Source: Hominimerdicola alba
GTDB taxonomy: Bacteria; Bacillota; Clostridia; Oscillospirales; Ruminococcaceae
Reading direction: 5' to 3'
DNA: 64,000 bases
Assembly (NCBI RefSeq): GCF_900112155.1
Contig: NZ_FOKQ01000002.1
Coordinates: forward strand, 143,784 to 207,783
In this document: piece after piece, positions 1 through 8,739 of the stretch
How the letters are laid out: every line of letters starts with the position of its first letter
How positions within the stretch are numbered: the first letter of the stretch is position 1
Translations under genes and position numbers: made by a program
Notes under the pieces: model-generated
The model's database searches: none
The model's input: only the letters and a program-made list of their open reading frames with translations
What the model was told of the DNA's origin: nothing

Positions 1-2
1 AA

Positions 3-284
3 AGCGGTAAAGGGCTCCACGAAAGCTGGATGCAAGCTTTTGACGAAGCCGAAAAGGCTGGTGGATTTGACCATCATGTGTTTTACCGCGCCTTTGATAT
101 GTTCGCTTCACAGCCTATCGAGGAGAGTCTGAAAAGCGAGTATCCTCTGGTGAGGATATTTGCGATACTTGACAGGCGTACAGGCAAGCGCAGGCTTTCT
201 GCCATGGTTGAGGAAATGGAGTCTGCACCGCCGTATATAAAAGTATTCTACAAGCTGAGATGTGAAGCGGAGGGCATATCGTGA
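3..284 (+). CDS. C-terminal part of an SF0329-like protein (5' end outside window)
   Basis: The frame is open from base 3, so the gene begins before the window and 93 residues are visible. The tail pattern IEESL, PLVRIFAILDRRTGKRRL resembles the C-terminus of the small uncharacterised SF0329 family as I remember it (IED/EAL, DPLI, LAVLDARIGKRRL). No signal peptide or membrane segment is visible. Its stop overlaps the GTG of the next gene by four bases, which suggests translational coupling. Function of the family is unknown to me; the assignment rests on motif memory only. Confidence 0.6.
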   Translation, partial: SGKGLHESWMQAFDEAEKAGGFDHHVFYRAFDMFASQPIEESLKSEYPLVRIFAILDRRTGKRRLSAMVEEMESAPPYIKVFYKLRCEAEGIS

Positions 285-763
285 GTGGATTCGACAACAG
301 GAAGTCGTTCAAGACATTCTGGCACAGGCACGGGCATCAGGTCATAGGTCTGGTGGTGCTTGCGGTTGTGATAATTATCGGGGTCATCGGTTACAGGGAG
401 ACCCACCCGAAAGCGCCGTCATATAACGAGATACTCGGCATAGATGATATGCATCTCAGCTACAAGGTCGATACCAAGGGCTTTGACGGCGAGATGTTCA
501 TATACAGCGTGTATTTCAAAAAGGACGTGACCCAATCTGACACAGACGAGCTTGACCGCCGTATCAGCAAACTTACCGAAGACTACACCGAAGATAATTA
601 CTATGGATATATCACGCTTCTCGAACCGGATGGCAAAAAAGCCGAGATAATGCTGGATCTTGGCAACGCTGATGATGATCGAATGATAAAAGAAATACTC
701 GAAGCGCTGGACGGCATGAAAGGCATAAAGAAAGTCATTATCAACGAGGAAGCAGAATACTGA
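281..763 (+). CDS. Hypothetical single-pass membrane protein
   Basis: This 160-residue protein has a basic N-terminus, one clear membrane helix at about residues 20-40 (HQVIGLVVLAVVIIIGVIGY) and a soluble outside domain of mixed alpha/beta character rich in Asp and Glu. The GTG start overlaps the upstream stop (GTGA). I do not recognise the family. Lack of a lipobox argues for an N-terminal membrane anchor rather than a lipoprotein. The purN gene follows within 21 bases, so it is probably cotranscribed with it, though no functional link is evident. Confidence 0.7.
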   Translation: MSGFDNRKSFKTFWHRHGHQVIGLVVLAVVIIIGVIGYRETHPKAPSYNEILGIDDMHLSYKVDTKGFDGEMFIYSVYFKKDVTQSDTDELDRRISKLTEDYTEDNYYGYITLLEPDGKKAEIMLDLGNADDDRMIKEILEALDGMKGIKKVIINEEAEY

Positions 764-783
764 TCGTGAAAGGAAGTATCATT

Positions 784-1407
784 ATGAAAAATATAGTTGT
801 ACTGGTCTCGGGCGGCGGGACAAATTTGCAGGCGCTGATTGACGCTCAGGAAAGAGGAGAGATAAAGGGCGGCAGGATAAGCTGTGTAATATCCTCCAAG
901 GAGGGCGCTTACGCTCTTGAAAGAGCGGCTAAGGCGGGTATACCCTCTGTAGTGCTGCCCAGGAAAGAGTATGCTGACAAGAAAGCATACAGCCAGGCTA
1001 TACTTGAAGAACTCAACAGACAGAAAGCCGACCTCGTGGTGCTGGCAGGATTCATGATAATACTGGACGAGGTAGTCACAAAGGCATATCCTTACAGGAT
1101 AATCAATGTTCACCCTGCGCTGATACCCTCATTCTGCGGTGAGGGATTCTACGGGCTGAAAGTTCATGAAAAGGCTCTGGAATATGGTGTCAAGGTCAGC
1201 GGTGCGACAATACATTTCGTAAATGAAGAAGCCGATGCGGGCGCTATCATATTGCAGGGTGCTGTGGATATCGCCAACGATGAGACCCCCGAAAGCTTGC
1301 AGAAGAAGATAATGGAAAACGTGGAGTGGAAGCTTCTGCCCAAGGCAGTTTCGCTGTTCTGCGAGGACAGGATAACTATCCGCGACGGCAAGGCTTACGT
1401 GGACTAA
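784..1407 (+). CDS. purN: Phosphoribosylglycinamide formyltransferase (GAR transformylase)
   Basis: Transfers a formyl group from 10-formyl-tetrahydrofolate to GAR in purine synthesis. The 207-residue protein has the N-terminal phosphate-binding loop VLVSGGGTNLQAL and the INVHPALIPSF motif that supplies the catalytic Asn108 and His110, plus Asp151 in the EEADAGAII segment; all three family catalytic residues are present. An in-frame GTG at 766 exists, but the ATG at 784 has the ribosome site AAAGGAAG just upstream and gives the canonical N-terminus. Length is normal for PurN. Other purine genes follow in the next 17 kb but are not contiguous. Confidence 0.96.
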   Translation: MKNIVVLVSGGGTNLQALIDAQERGEIKGGRISCVISSKEGAYALERAAKAGIPSVVLPRKEYADKKAYSQAILEELNRQKADLVVLAGFMIILDEVVTKAYPYRIINVHPALIPSFCGEGFYGLKVHEKALEYGVKVSGATIHFVNEEADAGAIILQGAVDIANDETPESLQKKIMENVEWKLLPKAVSLFCEDRITIRDGKAYVD

Positions 1408-1449
1408 GTGAACTATCTGAAAAAAATAGTGATAATTCTTTGCTATGAC

Positions 1450-1478
1450 TTGCAATTGTCGGGAATTTCTGCTATAAT
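1450..1478 (+). promoter_or_regulatory. Predicted sigma-A promoter of the IMP cyclohydrolase gene
   Basis: TTGCAA and TATAAT are separated by 17 bases. The predicted transcript has a leader of about 120 bases before the start at 1610. Confidence 0.75.
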
Positions 1479-1552
1479 ATATAGTTGAGGTGGTGGGCGC
1501 ACATCACCTTAGATTAAAATTGGGAAAAACTGAAAAAAGAATATGAAGAAAA

Positions 1553-1576
1553 ACCATTGAATCAAAGATCAATGGT
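1553..1576 (+). promoter_or_regulatory. Leader stem-loop upstream of the IMP cyclohydrolase gene
   Basis: A perfect 8-base inverted repeat (ACCATTGA / TCAATGGT) with an 8-base loop lies 17 bases before the ribosome site AAGGAGG (1594-1600). There is no T-run, so it is not a simple terminator. It does not match the purine (xpt) or ZTP riboswitch cores that I know. Role unknown. Confidence 0.4.
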
Positions 1577-1609
1577 CAACCATAAACCTTATCAAGGAGG
1601 TCAAAAAAT

Positions 1610-2326
1610 ATGAAAACACTTGACATTTATGAGGAACTGAAAGGCAACGCTTACCCCGGAAGAGGTATAGTTATCGGTAAGAGCGCTGACGGCAAGCACG
1701 CTGTTACTGCTTACTTCATCATGGGCAGAAGCGTGAACTCCAGAAACAGAGTTTTCACTGAGACCGAGGACGGCATCAAGACCGAGGCTGCTGATCCTTC
1801 AAAGCTTTCAGATCCCCATCTGATAATATATTCCCCTGTTAGGGTACTGGGCAACAAGACCATCGTTACCAACGGCGACCAGACCGATACTATATACGAG
1901 CTGATGGACAAGCAGCAGACTTTCGAGCAGAGCCTGCGCACCCGTGAGTATGAGGACGATGCTCCCAACTACACACCCAGGATCTCGGGTATCATGCACG
2001 TTGGCGACGGTCAGTACAACTATGCTATGAGCATACTGAAATCCGCTGACGGCAACCCCGACAGCGTTGAGAGATTCACTTTCACATACTCAACTCCCAT
2101 AGCAGGTTTCGGTCATTTCATCCACACCTACATGGGTGACGGCAATCCTCTGCCCAGCTTTGAGGGTGAGCCCAAGAAGGTTACTATACCCAACGATATC
2201 GACGAGTTCACAAACGGTCTCTGGAACGCGCTGAACGAGGACAACAAGGTATCGCTGTTTGTAAGGTTTATCGATATTGAGACAGGCAAGGCTGTTTCAA
2301 AGATCGTAAACAAGTATTCAAAGTAA
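1610..2326 (+). CDS. purO: IMP cyclohydrolase, archaeal PurO-type
   Basis: Closes the FAICAR ring to form IMP, the last step of de novo purine synthesis. The 238-residue sequence begins MKTLDIYEELKGNAYPGRGI and carries PVRVLGNKTIVTNGDQTDTIYE, matching the stand-alone IMP cyclohydrolase family (archaeal PurO fold) found in many Clostridia. Most bacteria instead use the N-terminal domain of bifunctional PurH; the matching transformylase-only protein is encoded at 6189. Ribosome site AAGGAGGT precedes the ATG by 8 bases. The stop shares one base with the next start (TAATG). Own promoter at 1450. Confidence 0.93.
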   Translation: MKTLDIYEELKGNAYPGRGIVIGKSADGKHAVTAYFIMGRSVNSRNRVFTETEDGIKTEAADPSKLSDPHLIIYSPVRVLGNKTIVTNGDQTDTIYELMDKQQTFEQSLRTREYEDDAPNYTPRISGIMHVGDGQYNYAMSILKSADGNPDSVERFTFTYSTPIAGFGHFIHTYMGDGNPLPSFEGEPKKVTIPNDIDEFTNGLWNALNEDNKVSLFVRFIDIETGKAVSKIVNKYSK

Positions 2327-2730
2327 TGGCACGCCGGCTGATAAGATATTTCTCTATAGCCCCCGGAAGCGAGTACACACTTGGTATGACTGAGGACGGC
2401 CGTTATGTTTTTGCAGGCAATATCGGCGGTACTCAGATGACCGAGCTTTATGACATAGGACGGGAGCGTTATGAGAAATTTACCGACCCCGCCAATAAAG
2501 GCAAGATACATGACATGATACAGGAAGTGCACACTGAATGTCAACGTATAGCTTTTCAGGGTTCCCGTGCAGAGCCTATGCCTGTGATGATACCCGAGCA
2601 CAGAACTCTTGAAGAGCATATGGAGTATTTCCGTTTTATCAGTGAAAACCACATAACAGGCGGAAGAGTTGAGGACGAGAGACTCATACTTGTCACCGAT
2701 GACTGCGAGCGCTGTTTCGATCTGGACTGA
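2326..2730 (+). CDS. Hypothetical protein coupled to the IMP cyclohydrolase gene
   Basis: A 134-residue acidic soluble protein with no signal peptide or membrane helix; family not recognised. The start ATG shares one base with the stop of the IMP cyclohydrolase gene (TAATG) and no separate ribosome site is seen, so translation is probably coupled. The next gene starts 8 bases after its stop. Position alone does not prove a purine role. Confidence 0.7.
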   Translation: MARRLIRYFSIAPGSEYTLGMTEDGRYVFAGNIGGTQMTELYDIGRERYEKFTDPANKGKIHDMIQEVHTECQRIAFQGSRAEPMPVMIPEHRTLEEHMEYFRFISENHITGGRVEDERLILVTDDCERCFDLD

Positions 2731-2738
2731 TCCGTACT

Positions 2739-3257
2739 ATGGAACTCAGAGCAATGAAATGCCCGAACTGTTCGGGCGATATAAAATATACTCCCGGCAA
2801 AGCCAAGGCGGTCTGCCCCTACTGCGATTCGCAGATACAGATAAGCATGACCGCCGAGGAGCGGGAGTTTGAGAGGGATACTTCTAGGCTTGCCCACAAC
2901 AGAGACAAGTACTTCAAGGATCTGAAAATATGGCGGGTGATATTTTATATCTCACTGCCGCTGGCTGTTTTATCGGGGGTGCTGCTGAGTTTATCCGACA
3001 GCGCTTTTTTAGGGCTGCCTGCGATATTCTTTATATTTGCGGCATCGCCTGTGCTTCGTCTTGCGGCGCCCGATATCCCGAAAGATCTGGAAGGGGAGCT
3101 TTCCAAGAAAGAGAGACCCCTTAAAAAAGGTGCGCTTTACGGTATATTCATCGGACTTGTACTGCTGGGCGGTGTTGTGACGGGCTTGATAAAAGATGAC
3201 AGCAAGCCAGAGGAAGGTACAGCTTCAAGTTCGGCGGTATCTCAGGCTGACAGCTAG
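2739..3257 (+). CDS. Zinc-ribbon membrane protein, copy 1 of 4
   Basis: 172 residues. An N-terminal zinc ribbon (CPNC at residues 8-11, CPYC at 26-29) is followed by a charged helix, two adjacent hydrophobic helices at about 66-105, a basic linker and a third helix near 131-150, then a Ser/Glu-rich tail. The layout fits a membrane protein with a cytoplasmic metal-binding head. It is the most divergent of four tandem paralogues (also 3289, 3864, 4467), sharing the exact CPNCSGDI-x-Y start. The ribosome site is poor, and the gene follows the previous stop by 8 bases, so reinitiation is likely. Function unknown. Confidence 0.8.
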   Translation: MELRAMKCPNCSGDIKYTPGKAKAVCPYCDSQIQISMTAEEREFERDTSRLAHNRDKYFKDLKIWRVIFYISLPLAVLSGVLLSLSDSAFLGLPAIFFIFAASPVLRLAAPDIPKDLEGELSKKERPLKKGALYGIFIGLVLLGGVVTGLIKDDSKPEEGTASSSAVSQADS

Positions 3258-3288
3258 AAGAAACGATTTTCCACCAAAGGAGAACACT

Positions 3289-3795
3289 ATGGAAATAACG
3301 GTTATGAAATGTCCGAACTGTTCGGGCGATATAAACTATGATCCACATCAAAGGGTGGTAAAATGTCCTTACTGTGATTCGACCCTGAATATGGACACAG
3401 AAGGCCGTATAGCTGAGGAAGAGCTTCGCAGGGAACGTATGCATAATGCTGATATGCAGGCTGAAAGAGAGAAGTATCTCAAAGATGTCAAAAAGTGGCA
3501 TCTCAAGAAAAAGATATACTACGGTGTCATCGCTGTGGCAACGTGCGCGGCATATCTTGCGGATAAGTTCATAAAGGACGGTGTCGGCACGGCTATCGTC
3601 GCTATTCTGCTTATTGTAATGATAGGTTTCCCGATATGGCTTAACAGCGTCGTCCCGAATGCACCCGCTGCAGTTGAAAGCGGCTTCAAGCTCAAAAGGG
3701 GCGTTGGCAACACGGTGAAACTCTATATCATGTCGATCCTTTCTTCAATGGGCGGACTTCTTATCGCAGTTATCGTCGAGGATATAATAAATTAA
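3289..3795 (+). CDS. Zinc-ribbon membrane protein, copy 2 of 4
   Basis: 168 residues, beginning MEITVMKCPNCSGDINY. The start at 3289 has AAAGGAGA 6 bases upstream; longer in-frame extensions run through the previous gene's end and are not credible. It has the zinc ribbon (CPNC, CPYC), a charged segment of about 35 residues, two central hydrophobic helices and one C-terminal helix. It shares the architecture of its neighbours but the membrane part is distinct from copies 3 and 4. Zinc binding is inferred from the Cys pairs; function is unknown. Confidence 0.82.
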   Translation: MEITVMKCPNCSGDINYDPHQRVVKCPYCDSTLNMDTEGRIAEEELRRERMHNADMQAEREKYLKDVKKWHLKKKIYYGVIAVATCAAYLADKFIKDGVGTAIVAILLIVMIGFPIWLNSVVPNAPAAVESGFKLKRGVGNTVKLYIMSILSSMGGLLIAVIVEDIIN

Positions 3796-3863
3796 GAAAC
3801 TCACCCGCAGGGGATGCAGTATATCAGGCTGAGGAAACAGAAAGCGCAGATGAGTAATCTACT

Positions 3864-4370
3864 ATGCAGATAACAGTTATAAAATGTCCGAACTGTTCGG
3901 GCGATATAACCTATGCCCCGGGTCAGCAGGTGACAAGATGTCCCTACTGTGATTCGATGCTGAACATAAAGCCAGGACCTGATGCGGTCGCTCTTGAAAG
4001 AACCAAAAATGAATTCAAGAATATCGCGCATATCAGGGATGACTACGGCAAACGCGTTCGACGCTGGAAAATCAGCACTTATATCTACTATGGGCTGGAG
4101 TTACTGCTGTCATTCATATCTTTAATGTTGGCAGACCGCTGCAAAAATCACTCAGACGGGTATAATCTTGGCAAGATGATCTTGCTGATGATATTTATAT
4201 CCTTTTTTGCAGTACCGCCGATCTTATCAAAAATGGTACCGACTCCCCCAAAAGAAGTCGCAGAGACGCTGAGGCTAAGATCAGGTCTGCTTGTTGCTGT
4301 CAAAATAGCAATTACCGCATTTCTGTTTGCTTTGGCAGGTGGTTTAATAGTTGCTTTCATCTACGGATAG
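3864..4370 (+). CDS. Zinc-ribbon membrane protein, copy 3 of 4
   Basis: 168 residues beginning MQITVIKCPNCSGDITYAPG. Zinc ribbon (CPNC, CPYC), a charged linker with LERTKNEFKN, then two hydrophobic helices joined by a short hydrophilic stretch (CKNHSDGYNLGKM) and a C-terminal helix (ITAFLFALAGGLIVAFIYG). It is closely similar to copy 4 along its whole length. The ribosome site is weak (GATGAG 11 bases upstream). Function unknown; the repeated tandem copies suggest dosage or diversification of a membrane role. Confidence 0.82.
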   Translation: MQITVIKCPNCSGDITYAPGQQVTRCPYCDSMLNIKPGPDAVALERTKNEFKNIAHIRDDYGKRVRRWKISTYIYYGLELLLSFISLMLADRCKNHSDGYNLGKMILLMIFISFFAVPPILSKMVPTPPKEVAETLRLRSGLLVAVKIAITAFLFALAGGLIVAFIYG

Positions 4371-4466
4371 ATGGGAGCATATCGTGCAGGAATGGGATAA
4401 AAAACCGTGATAACAGTATCTTTCGATAAGGCTGAAGGAACAGAAAGTGAAGATGAGTAATATACC

Positions 4467-4982
4467 ATGCAGATAACAGCTGTAAAATGTCCGAACTGTT
4501 CGGGCGATATAAAATATACCCCGGGTCAGGAGCTGACAAGATGCCCCTACTGTGATTCGGTGCTTGATATAAAGGCAGAGTCTGATGCGGATGCCCTTGA
4601 AAAAACCAAAAATGAATTCAAGAACAGCGAACATATCAGGTATGACTACGGCAAACGTCTCCAGCACTGGAAAAATACTACTTATCTCTACTACGGGATG
4701 GTGTTCCTGCTGACAATATTTGCTTTTCTGGTTACATACATCTTCGAGAGCTCAGACGGGTATAAATTTGGCGAGATGATATTGTTTGTGGTATTAATAT
4801 CCTTTATTGCAGTACCGGCGGTCTTATCAAAAAAGTTACCGACTCCTCCAAAAGAAGTCGAAAAGACGCTGAGTGTCAAAGCAGGATTACCTGTTGCTGT
4901 CAAAATGGCAATTACCGCACTTCTGTTTGCTTTGGCAGGTGCCTTCATATCAGTTTTACTCGACCATATTAATATTTTGTGA
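4467..4982 (+). CDS. Zinc-ribbon membrane protein, copy 4 of 4
   Basis: 171 residues beginning MQITAVKCPNCSGDIKYTPG. Same plan as copy 3: zinc ribbon, charged LEKTKNEFKN linker, two central helices separated by an SSDGYKFGEM loop, the conserved PTPPKEVEKTL linker and a C-terminal helix. Differences from copy 3 are scattered substitutions, which fits post-duplication drift under selection for the same fold. It ends 34 bases before the CbrC-like gene. Function unknown. Confidence 0.82.
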   Translation: MQITAVKCPNCSGDIKYTPGQELTRCPYCDSVLDIKAESDADALEKTKNEFKNSEHIRYDYGKRLQHWKNTTYLYYGMVFLLTIFAFLVTYIFESSDGYKFGEMILFVVLISFIAVPAVLSKKLPTPPKEVEKTLSVKAGLPVAVKMAITALLFALAGAFISVLLDHINIL

Positions 4983-4995
4983 TAGGCTGCAATAG

Positions 4996-5553
<558 letters not shown>

Positions 5554-5567
5554 ACTTATAGTTGAAT

Positions 5568-6107
5568 ATGAAAAACAATAAATATGCACGCAACCGCAGG
5601 AAAATACTGGGTGCAGATATAGGTATAACATTTTGTACACTTATACTGTGCATAGCGCCCGAAACCGACTTTGAGGTGGGCTTGGCGGTCTGCGCAATCC
5701 TGTTCTGTTTGATTTTCTGGTTCATCTATTTTTGGGTGATCACAAAATTCAAAAAGCAGATGAAACGTTCAAACACGATGTATAACGGTAATCTTGAAGC
5801 AGTCCTTGAAAACTGCCCTGACCGCGGCGAGGAGTACGCTCTTCTGGATATTGGCTTATTCAGCTATTCTTCAGGCAGGATATCTCTTTTCAGCGATATT
5901 ATCTGTCTGACAAAGAGGGACCTTGCCATGGTATATCAGCTTTGGATATATGAGAACAACGGGACTCGTTCGTTTATGGATTTTGAGATCGGAGAAGAAC
6001 GTGATTGTTTACTGGAAAAGGTAAGGGATACGCATCCCGAGATCACCATATGGGATAAAGAGGGACTGCCTTCCAAAGAAGATCTGGACAGGATCGTCCG
6101 TAAGTAA
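5568..6107 (+). CDS. Hypothetical membrane protein with two helices
   Basis: About 179 residues. Two hydrophobic helices at roughly residues 14-32 and 40-63 form a hairpin, followed by a cytoplasmic-looking domain of about 115 residues with regular alternating hydrophobic positions. A TTG two codons upstream (5562) is an alternative start; neither has a strong ribosome site, and the gene lies 14 bases after the CbrC-like stop. Family not recognised. Confidence 0.7.
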   Translation: MKNNKYARNRRKILGADIGITFCTLILCIAPETDFEVGLAVCAILFCLIFWFIYFWVITKFKKQMKRSNTMYNGNLEAVLENCPDRGEEYALLDIGLFSYSSGRISLFSDIICLTKRDLAMVYQLWIYENNGTRSFMDFEIGEERDCLLEKVRDTHPEITIWDKEGLPSKEDLDRIVRK

Positions 6108-6132
6108 TATGGCGGAAAAGAGTCTGATGACC

Positions 6133-6150
6133 CCGCAGGTCCGCCTGCGG
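6133..6150 (+). terminator. GC-rich hairpin before the AICAR transformylase gene
   Basis: CCGCAGG / CCTGCGG with a 4-base loop, perfect. No T-run follows, so it may be a weak or factor-dependent stop, or a processing hairpin. Confidence 0.35.
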
Positions 6151-6188
6151 ATAAAGATAAATCAATATTTTAATCGGAGGTAATAACA

Positions 6189-7370
6189 ATGGCAAACGAG
6201 ATGCTTTTGAAGTACGGCTGCAACCCCAATCAGAAGCCGTCGAGAGTTTATATGGAGGACGGTAAGGATCTTCCTATAGAAGTTCTCAACGGCAAGCCCG
6301 GCTACATCAACCTGCTGGATGCTTTCAACGGCTGGCAGCTGGTAAAGGAGCTGAAAGCTGCTACGGGTATGTGTGCTGCAACTTCTTTCAAGCACGTATC
6401 TCCCGCAGGTGCTGCTATCGGCAGACCCCTGACAGAGACTGAGGCTAAGATATACTTCGTTGACGATCTGGGCGAGCTTTCTCCCCTGGCTTGCGCTTAT
6501 GCAAGGGCAAGAGGTGCAGACAGAATGTCCAGCTACGGCGATTTCATCGCACTGTCCGATGTATGTGATGTTCCTACTGCCAAGATGATACAGAGAGAGG
6601 TATCCGACGGCGTTATCGCTCCCGGCTATACCGATGAAGCTCTGGAGATACTCAAGTCCAAGAGAAAGGGTACATATAATATCATCAAGATCGACGAGAA
6701 CTATGTTCCCGCTGAGATCGAGCGCAAGCAGGTATTCGGTGTGACTTTCGAGCAGGGCAGAAACGAGCTGAAGATCGACAAGGAGCTGCTCTCCAACGTT
6801 GTTACCGAGAACAAGGATATCCCCGATGACAAGCTGGAAGATCTGATGATCTCCCTTATCACACTGAAGTATACACAGTCCAACTCTGTATGCTATGTAA
6901 AGAACGGACAGGCTATCGGTATCGGTGCAGGTCAGCAGTCAAGAGTACACTGCACAAGACTTGCAGGCAGCAAGGCTGACAACTGGTGGCTGAGACAGAA
7001 CCCCAAGGTAATGGCTCTGCCTTTCAAGGATGATATCCGCAGACCTGACCGCGACAACGCTATCGATGTTTATATCGGTGATGAGTACGAGGACGTTCTG
7101 GCTGAGGGCGAGTGGCAGAGAATATTCAAGACCAAGCCTGAGCCTCTGACCCGCGAGGAGAAGAAGGAATGGCTGGCTAAGAATACTGACGTATGTCTCG
7201 GTTCAGATGCGTTCTTCCCCTTCGGCGACAATATCGAGAGAGCTAAGAAGTCTGGTGTGGCTTACATCGCTGAGCCCGGCGGATCTATCCGTGATGACAA
7301 TGTTATAGACACCTGCAACAAGTACGGCATGGCTATGGCATTTACAGGCATCAGACTGTTCCATCACTAA
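6189..7370 (+). CDS. purH: AICAR formyltransferase, stand-alone (PurH C-terminal domain type)
   Basis: Formylates AICAR to FAICAR using 10-formyl-tetrahydrofolate. The 393-residue protein lacks the N-terminal MGS-like IMP cyclohydrolase domain of bifunctional PurH and starts directly with the transformylase fold. The catalytic Lys-His pair is seen at Lys68-His69 (SFKHVSPAGAAIG), and the SNSVCYVKNGQAIGIGAGQQSRVHC and GSDAFFPF segments typical of the family are present. The cyclohydrolase step is supplied by the separate gene at 1610. Ribosome site CGGAGGT. The stop overlaps the ATG of the following lipoprotein by one base. Confidence 0.95.
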   Translation: MANEMLLKYGCNPNQKPSRVYMEDGKDLPIEVLNGKPGYINLLDAFNGWQLVKELKAATGMCAATSFKHVSPAGAAIGRPLTETEAKIYFVDDLGELSPLACAYARARGADRMSSYGDFIALSDVCDVPTAKMIQREVSDGVIAPGYTDEALEILKSKRKGTYNIIKIDENYVPAEIERKQVFGVTFEQGRNELKIDKELLSNVVTENKDIPDDKLEDLMISLITLKYTQSNSVCYVKNGQAIGIGAGQQSRVHCTRLAGSKADNWWLRQNPKVMALPFKDDIRRPDRDNAIDVYIGDEYEDVLAEGEWQRIFKTKPEPLTREEKKEWLAKNTDVCLGSDAFFPFGDNIERAKKSGVAYIAEPGGSIRDDNVIDTCNKYGMAMAFTGIRLFHH

Positions 7371-8143
7371 TGGATAAAAAGATACTTATTGCGGCGCTGT
7401 CGGCGGCGGTGATCCTCAACGCCTGCGGCAAAGCCACCGATGAAAAGTCGGGAGAAAGTGCCGCAGCAAAGGACAGCAGCAAGGCTGTTACCGCTGAGGA
7501 AAGCAGCAGTATAGCTGAGGACAGCATTGAAGCAGAGGCAGAAAGCAGCGAAGCTGAGGAAAGCTCGGCAGCTGAAACGGAAGCCCCTGCCGAAAGCGCA
7601 CCCGAGGTATCGAGTGCGGCTGATACTGATTCTTCCAAAGCCGAAGAACCTGCACCCGCTGAACCTCAGATAGTCCACATGAACGGCACAGGCTACAGTT
7701 TTGATGTTGACCTTGCAAAGTGGGTGGACGCATCTTCCACCGCACAGATAAATGCAGCTGACGGTTCCACCGATGGTATAGAGTATATCTTCGGCTGGCT
7801 TGGGGACAACAGCTCTACCTGTGTGCTGGCTTCAAACCAGACATCAAATGACATTTCACAGTACGATATCGACGAGGTAGCTCAGCAGTATATTGAAAAG
7901 GATGACCCGCCCGCAGGGCAGACCCTTATCGACTGGAGTACTCTTGAGATCAACGGCAGAAACTGGATGCGCAGAGAGTACACTCTCGATGCGTCTGCTT
8001 TCGGCGTTGAATCCAGGATATTGCAGTACACGGGCTTCAACGGATATACGGAACTGAATGTCTGCTTTACGATAACCGAAACAAGTGTTGCGGATATCGA
8101 CAATGACCTGCGCGACCTTATGTGGTCGGTGCAGTTTGAATAG
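7370..8143 (+). CDS. Putative lipoprotein with Ser/Glu/Ala-rich linker
   Basis: 257 residues. A lipoprotein signal peptide ends in the lipobox LNAC (Cys19), followed by a low-complexity linker of about 80 residues rich in Ser, Glu and Ala and then a folded C-terminal domain of about 155 residues. The start overlaps the transformylase stop (TAATG). The linker suggests a wall-spanning spacer that lifts the domain from the membrane. C-terminal domain not recognised; it resembles in plan the lipoprotein at 9051, which ends with a similar length of domain. Confidence 0.78.
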   Translation: MDKKILIAALSAAVILNACGKATDEKSGESAAAKDSSKAVTAEESSSIAEDSIEAEAESSEAEESSAAETEAPAESAPEVSSAADTDSSKAEEPAPAEPQIVHMNGTGYSFDVDLAKWVDASSTAQINAADGSTDGIEYIFGWLGDNSSTCVLASNQTSNDISQYDIDEVAQQYIEKDDPPAGQTLIDWSTLEINGRNWMRREYTLDASAFGVESRILQYTGFNGYTELNVCFTITETSVADIDNDLRDLMWSVQFE

Positions 8144-8363
8144 CGGCAAGACCGCACAGTAAGGAATTTATGCGCATGACGCATAGTAAGGAAAGTAAGT
8201 AACCGACATAAAGTATTCCATACCGCTCTCATTATAGTAAATGACATAGATATTCATACCTGTCCCAAACGCAGATACTGCTGAGGGTATATGTGAAGAT
8301 ATGCCATTTACTGTAATGATGGGAGATATGGGAGATCGTTATGCCGTTACAAATAAAATTTCA

Positions 8364-8378
8364 GCCGGAAAGTCCGGC
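8364..8378 (+). promoter_or_regulatory. Leader hairpin of small lipoprotein gene 1
   Basis: GCCGGA / TCCGGC with a 3-base loop, 22 bases before the start at 8401 and followed by GCATGAATGGAGTAA. The equivalent position before the second copy has GCCGA / TCGGC (8740-8753), so pairing is kept while bases differ. Confidence 0.5.
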
Positions 8379-8400
8379 GGCATGAATGGAGTAATGTAAA

Positions 8401-8625
8401 ATGAAGAAGTTTAGTAAGGTAATGATCATCGTGGCTGCTGTTGCAGCAATGGCACTGTCTGCTTGCGGCAAGAAGGAAGAGGAAAAGGCAAACGATTCCA
8501 AGCCCGCAGCTCAGGCTGTTGTTTCTGACGACGTTGTTGTGACCGATGAAGAGACCACTGATGACGAGACTACTACCGAGGAAGAAACAGTTACCGAGGA
8601 AGAGACTCTCGTGATCGCTGAATAA
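8401..8625 (+). CDS. Small acidic lipoprotein, copy 1
   Basis: 74 residues. Signal peptide with lipobox LSAC (Cys22), then GKKEEEKANDSKPAAQAVVS and a Glu/Thr-rich acidic tail. There is no room for a folded domain, so the mature product is a short, highly charged lipid-anchored peptide. The ribosome site is GGAG at 8388-8391. It is nearly identical to the product at 8775, and the two are tandem duplicates. Function unknown. Confidence 0.8.
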   Translation: MKKFSKVMIIVAAVAAMALSACGKKEEEKANDSKPAAQAVVSDDVVVTDEETTDDETTTEEETVTEEETLVIAE

Positions 8626-8739
8626 TCTCACAGAAAGTGGGATATGCCGGCATAATGCCGGTTCGTTGGACGGCGGCAAGGGGTCGCTGGGTAAGTTGAA
8701 TAATGCGCATGGCGCATATATTCGGAAAGTAAAATTTTA

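Larger units (their letters stand above)
3828..4982 (+). repeat. Tandem gene duplication unit (about 603 bp, two copies)
   Basis: Copies 3 and 4 of the zinc-ribbon genes, together with about 35 bases upstream (AACAGAAAG, GATGAGTAAT before each start), are direct repeats offset by 603 bases. The upstream match shows that duplication included non-coding DNA and is fairly recent. Confidence 0.75.

Noticed and set aside
1479..1609. Purine or ZTP riboswitch before the IMP cyclohydrolase gene
   Set aside because: The conserved cores of these riboswitches are not present; only a simple hairpin is visible.
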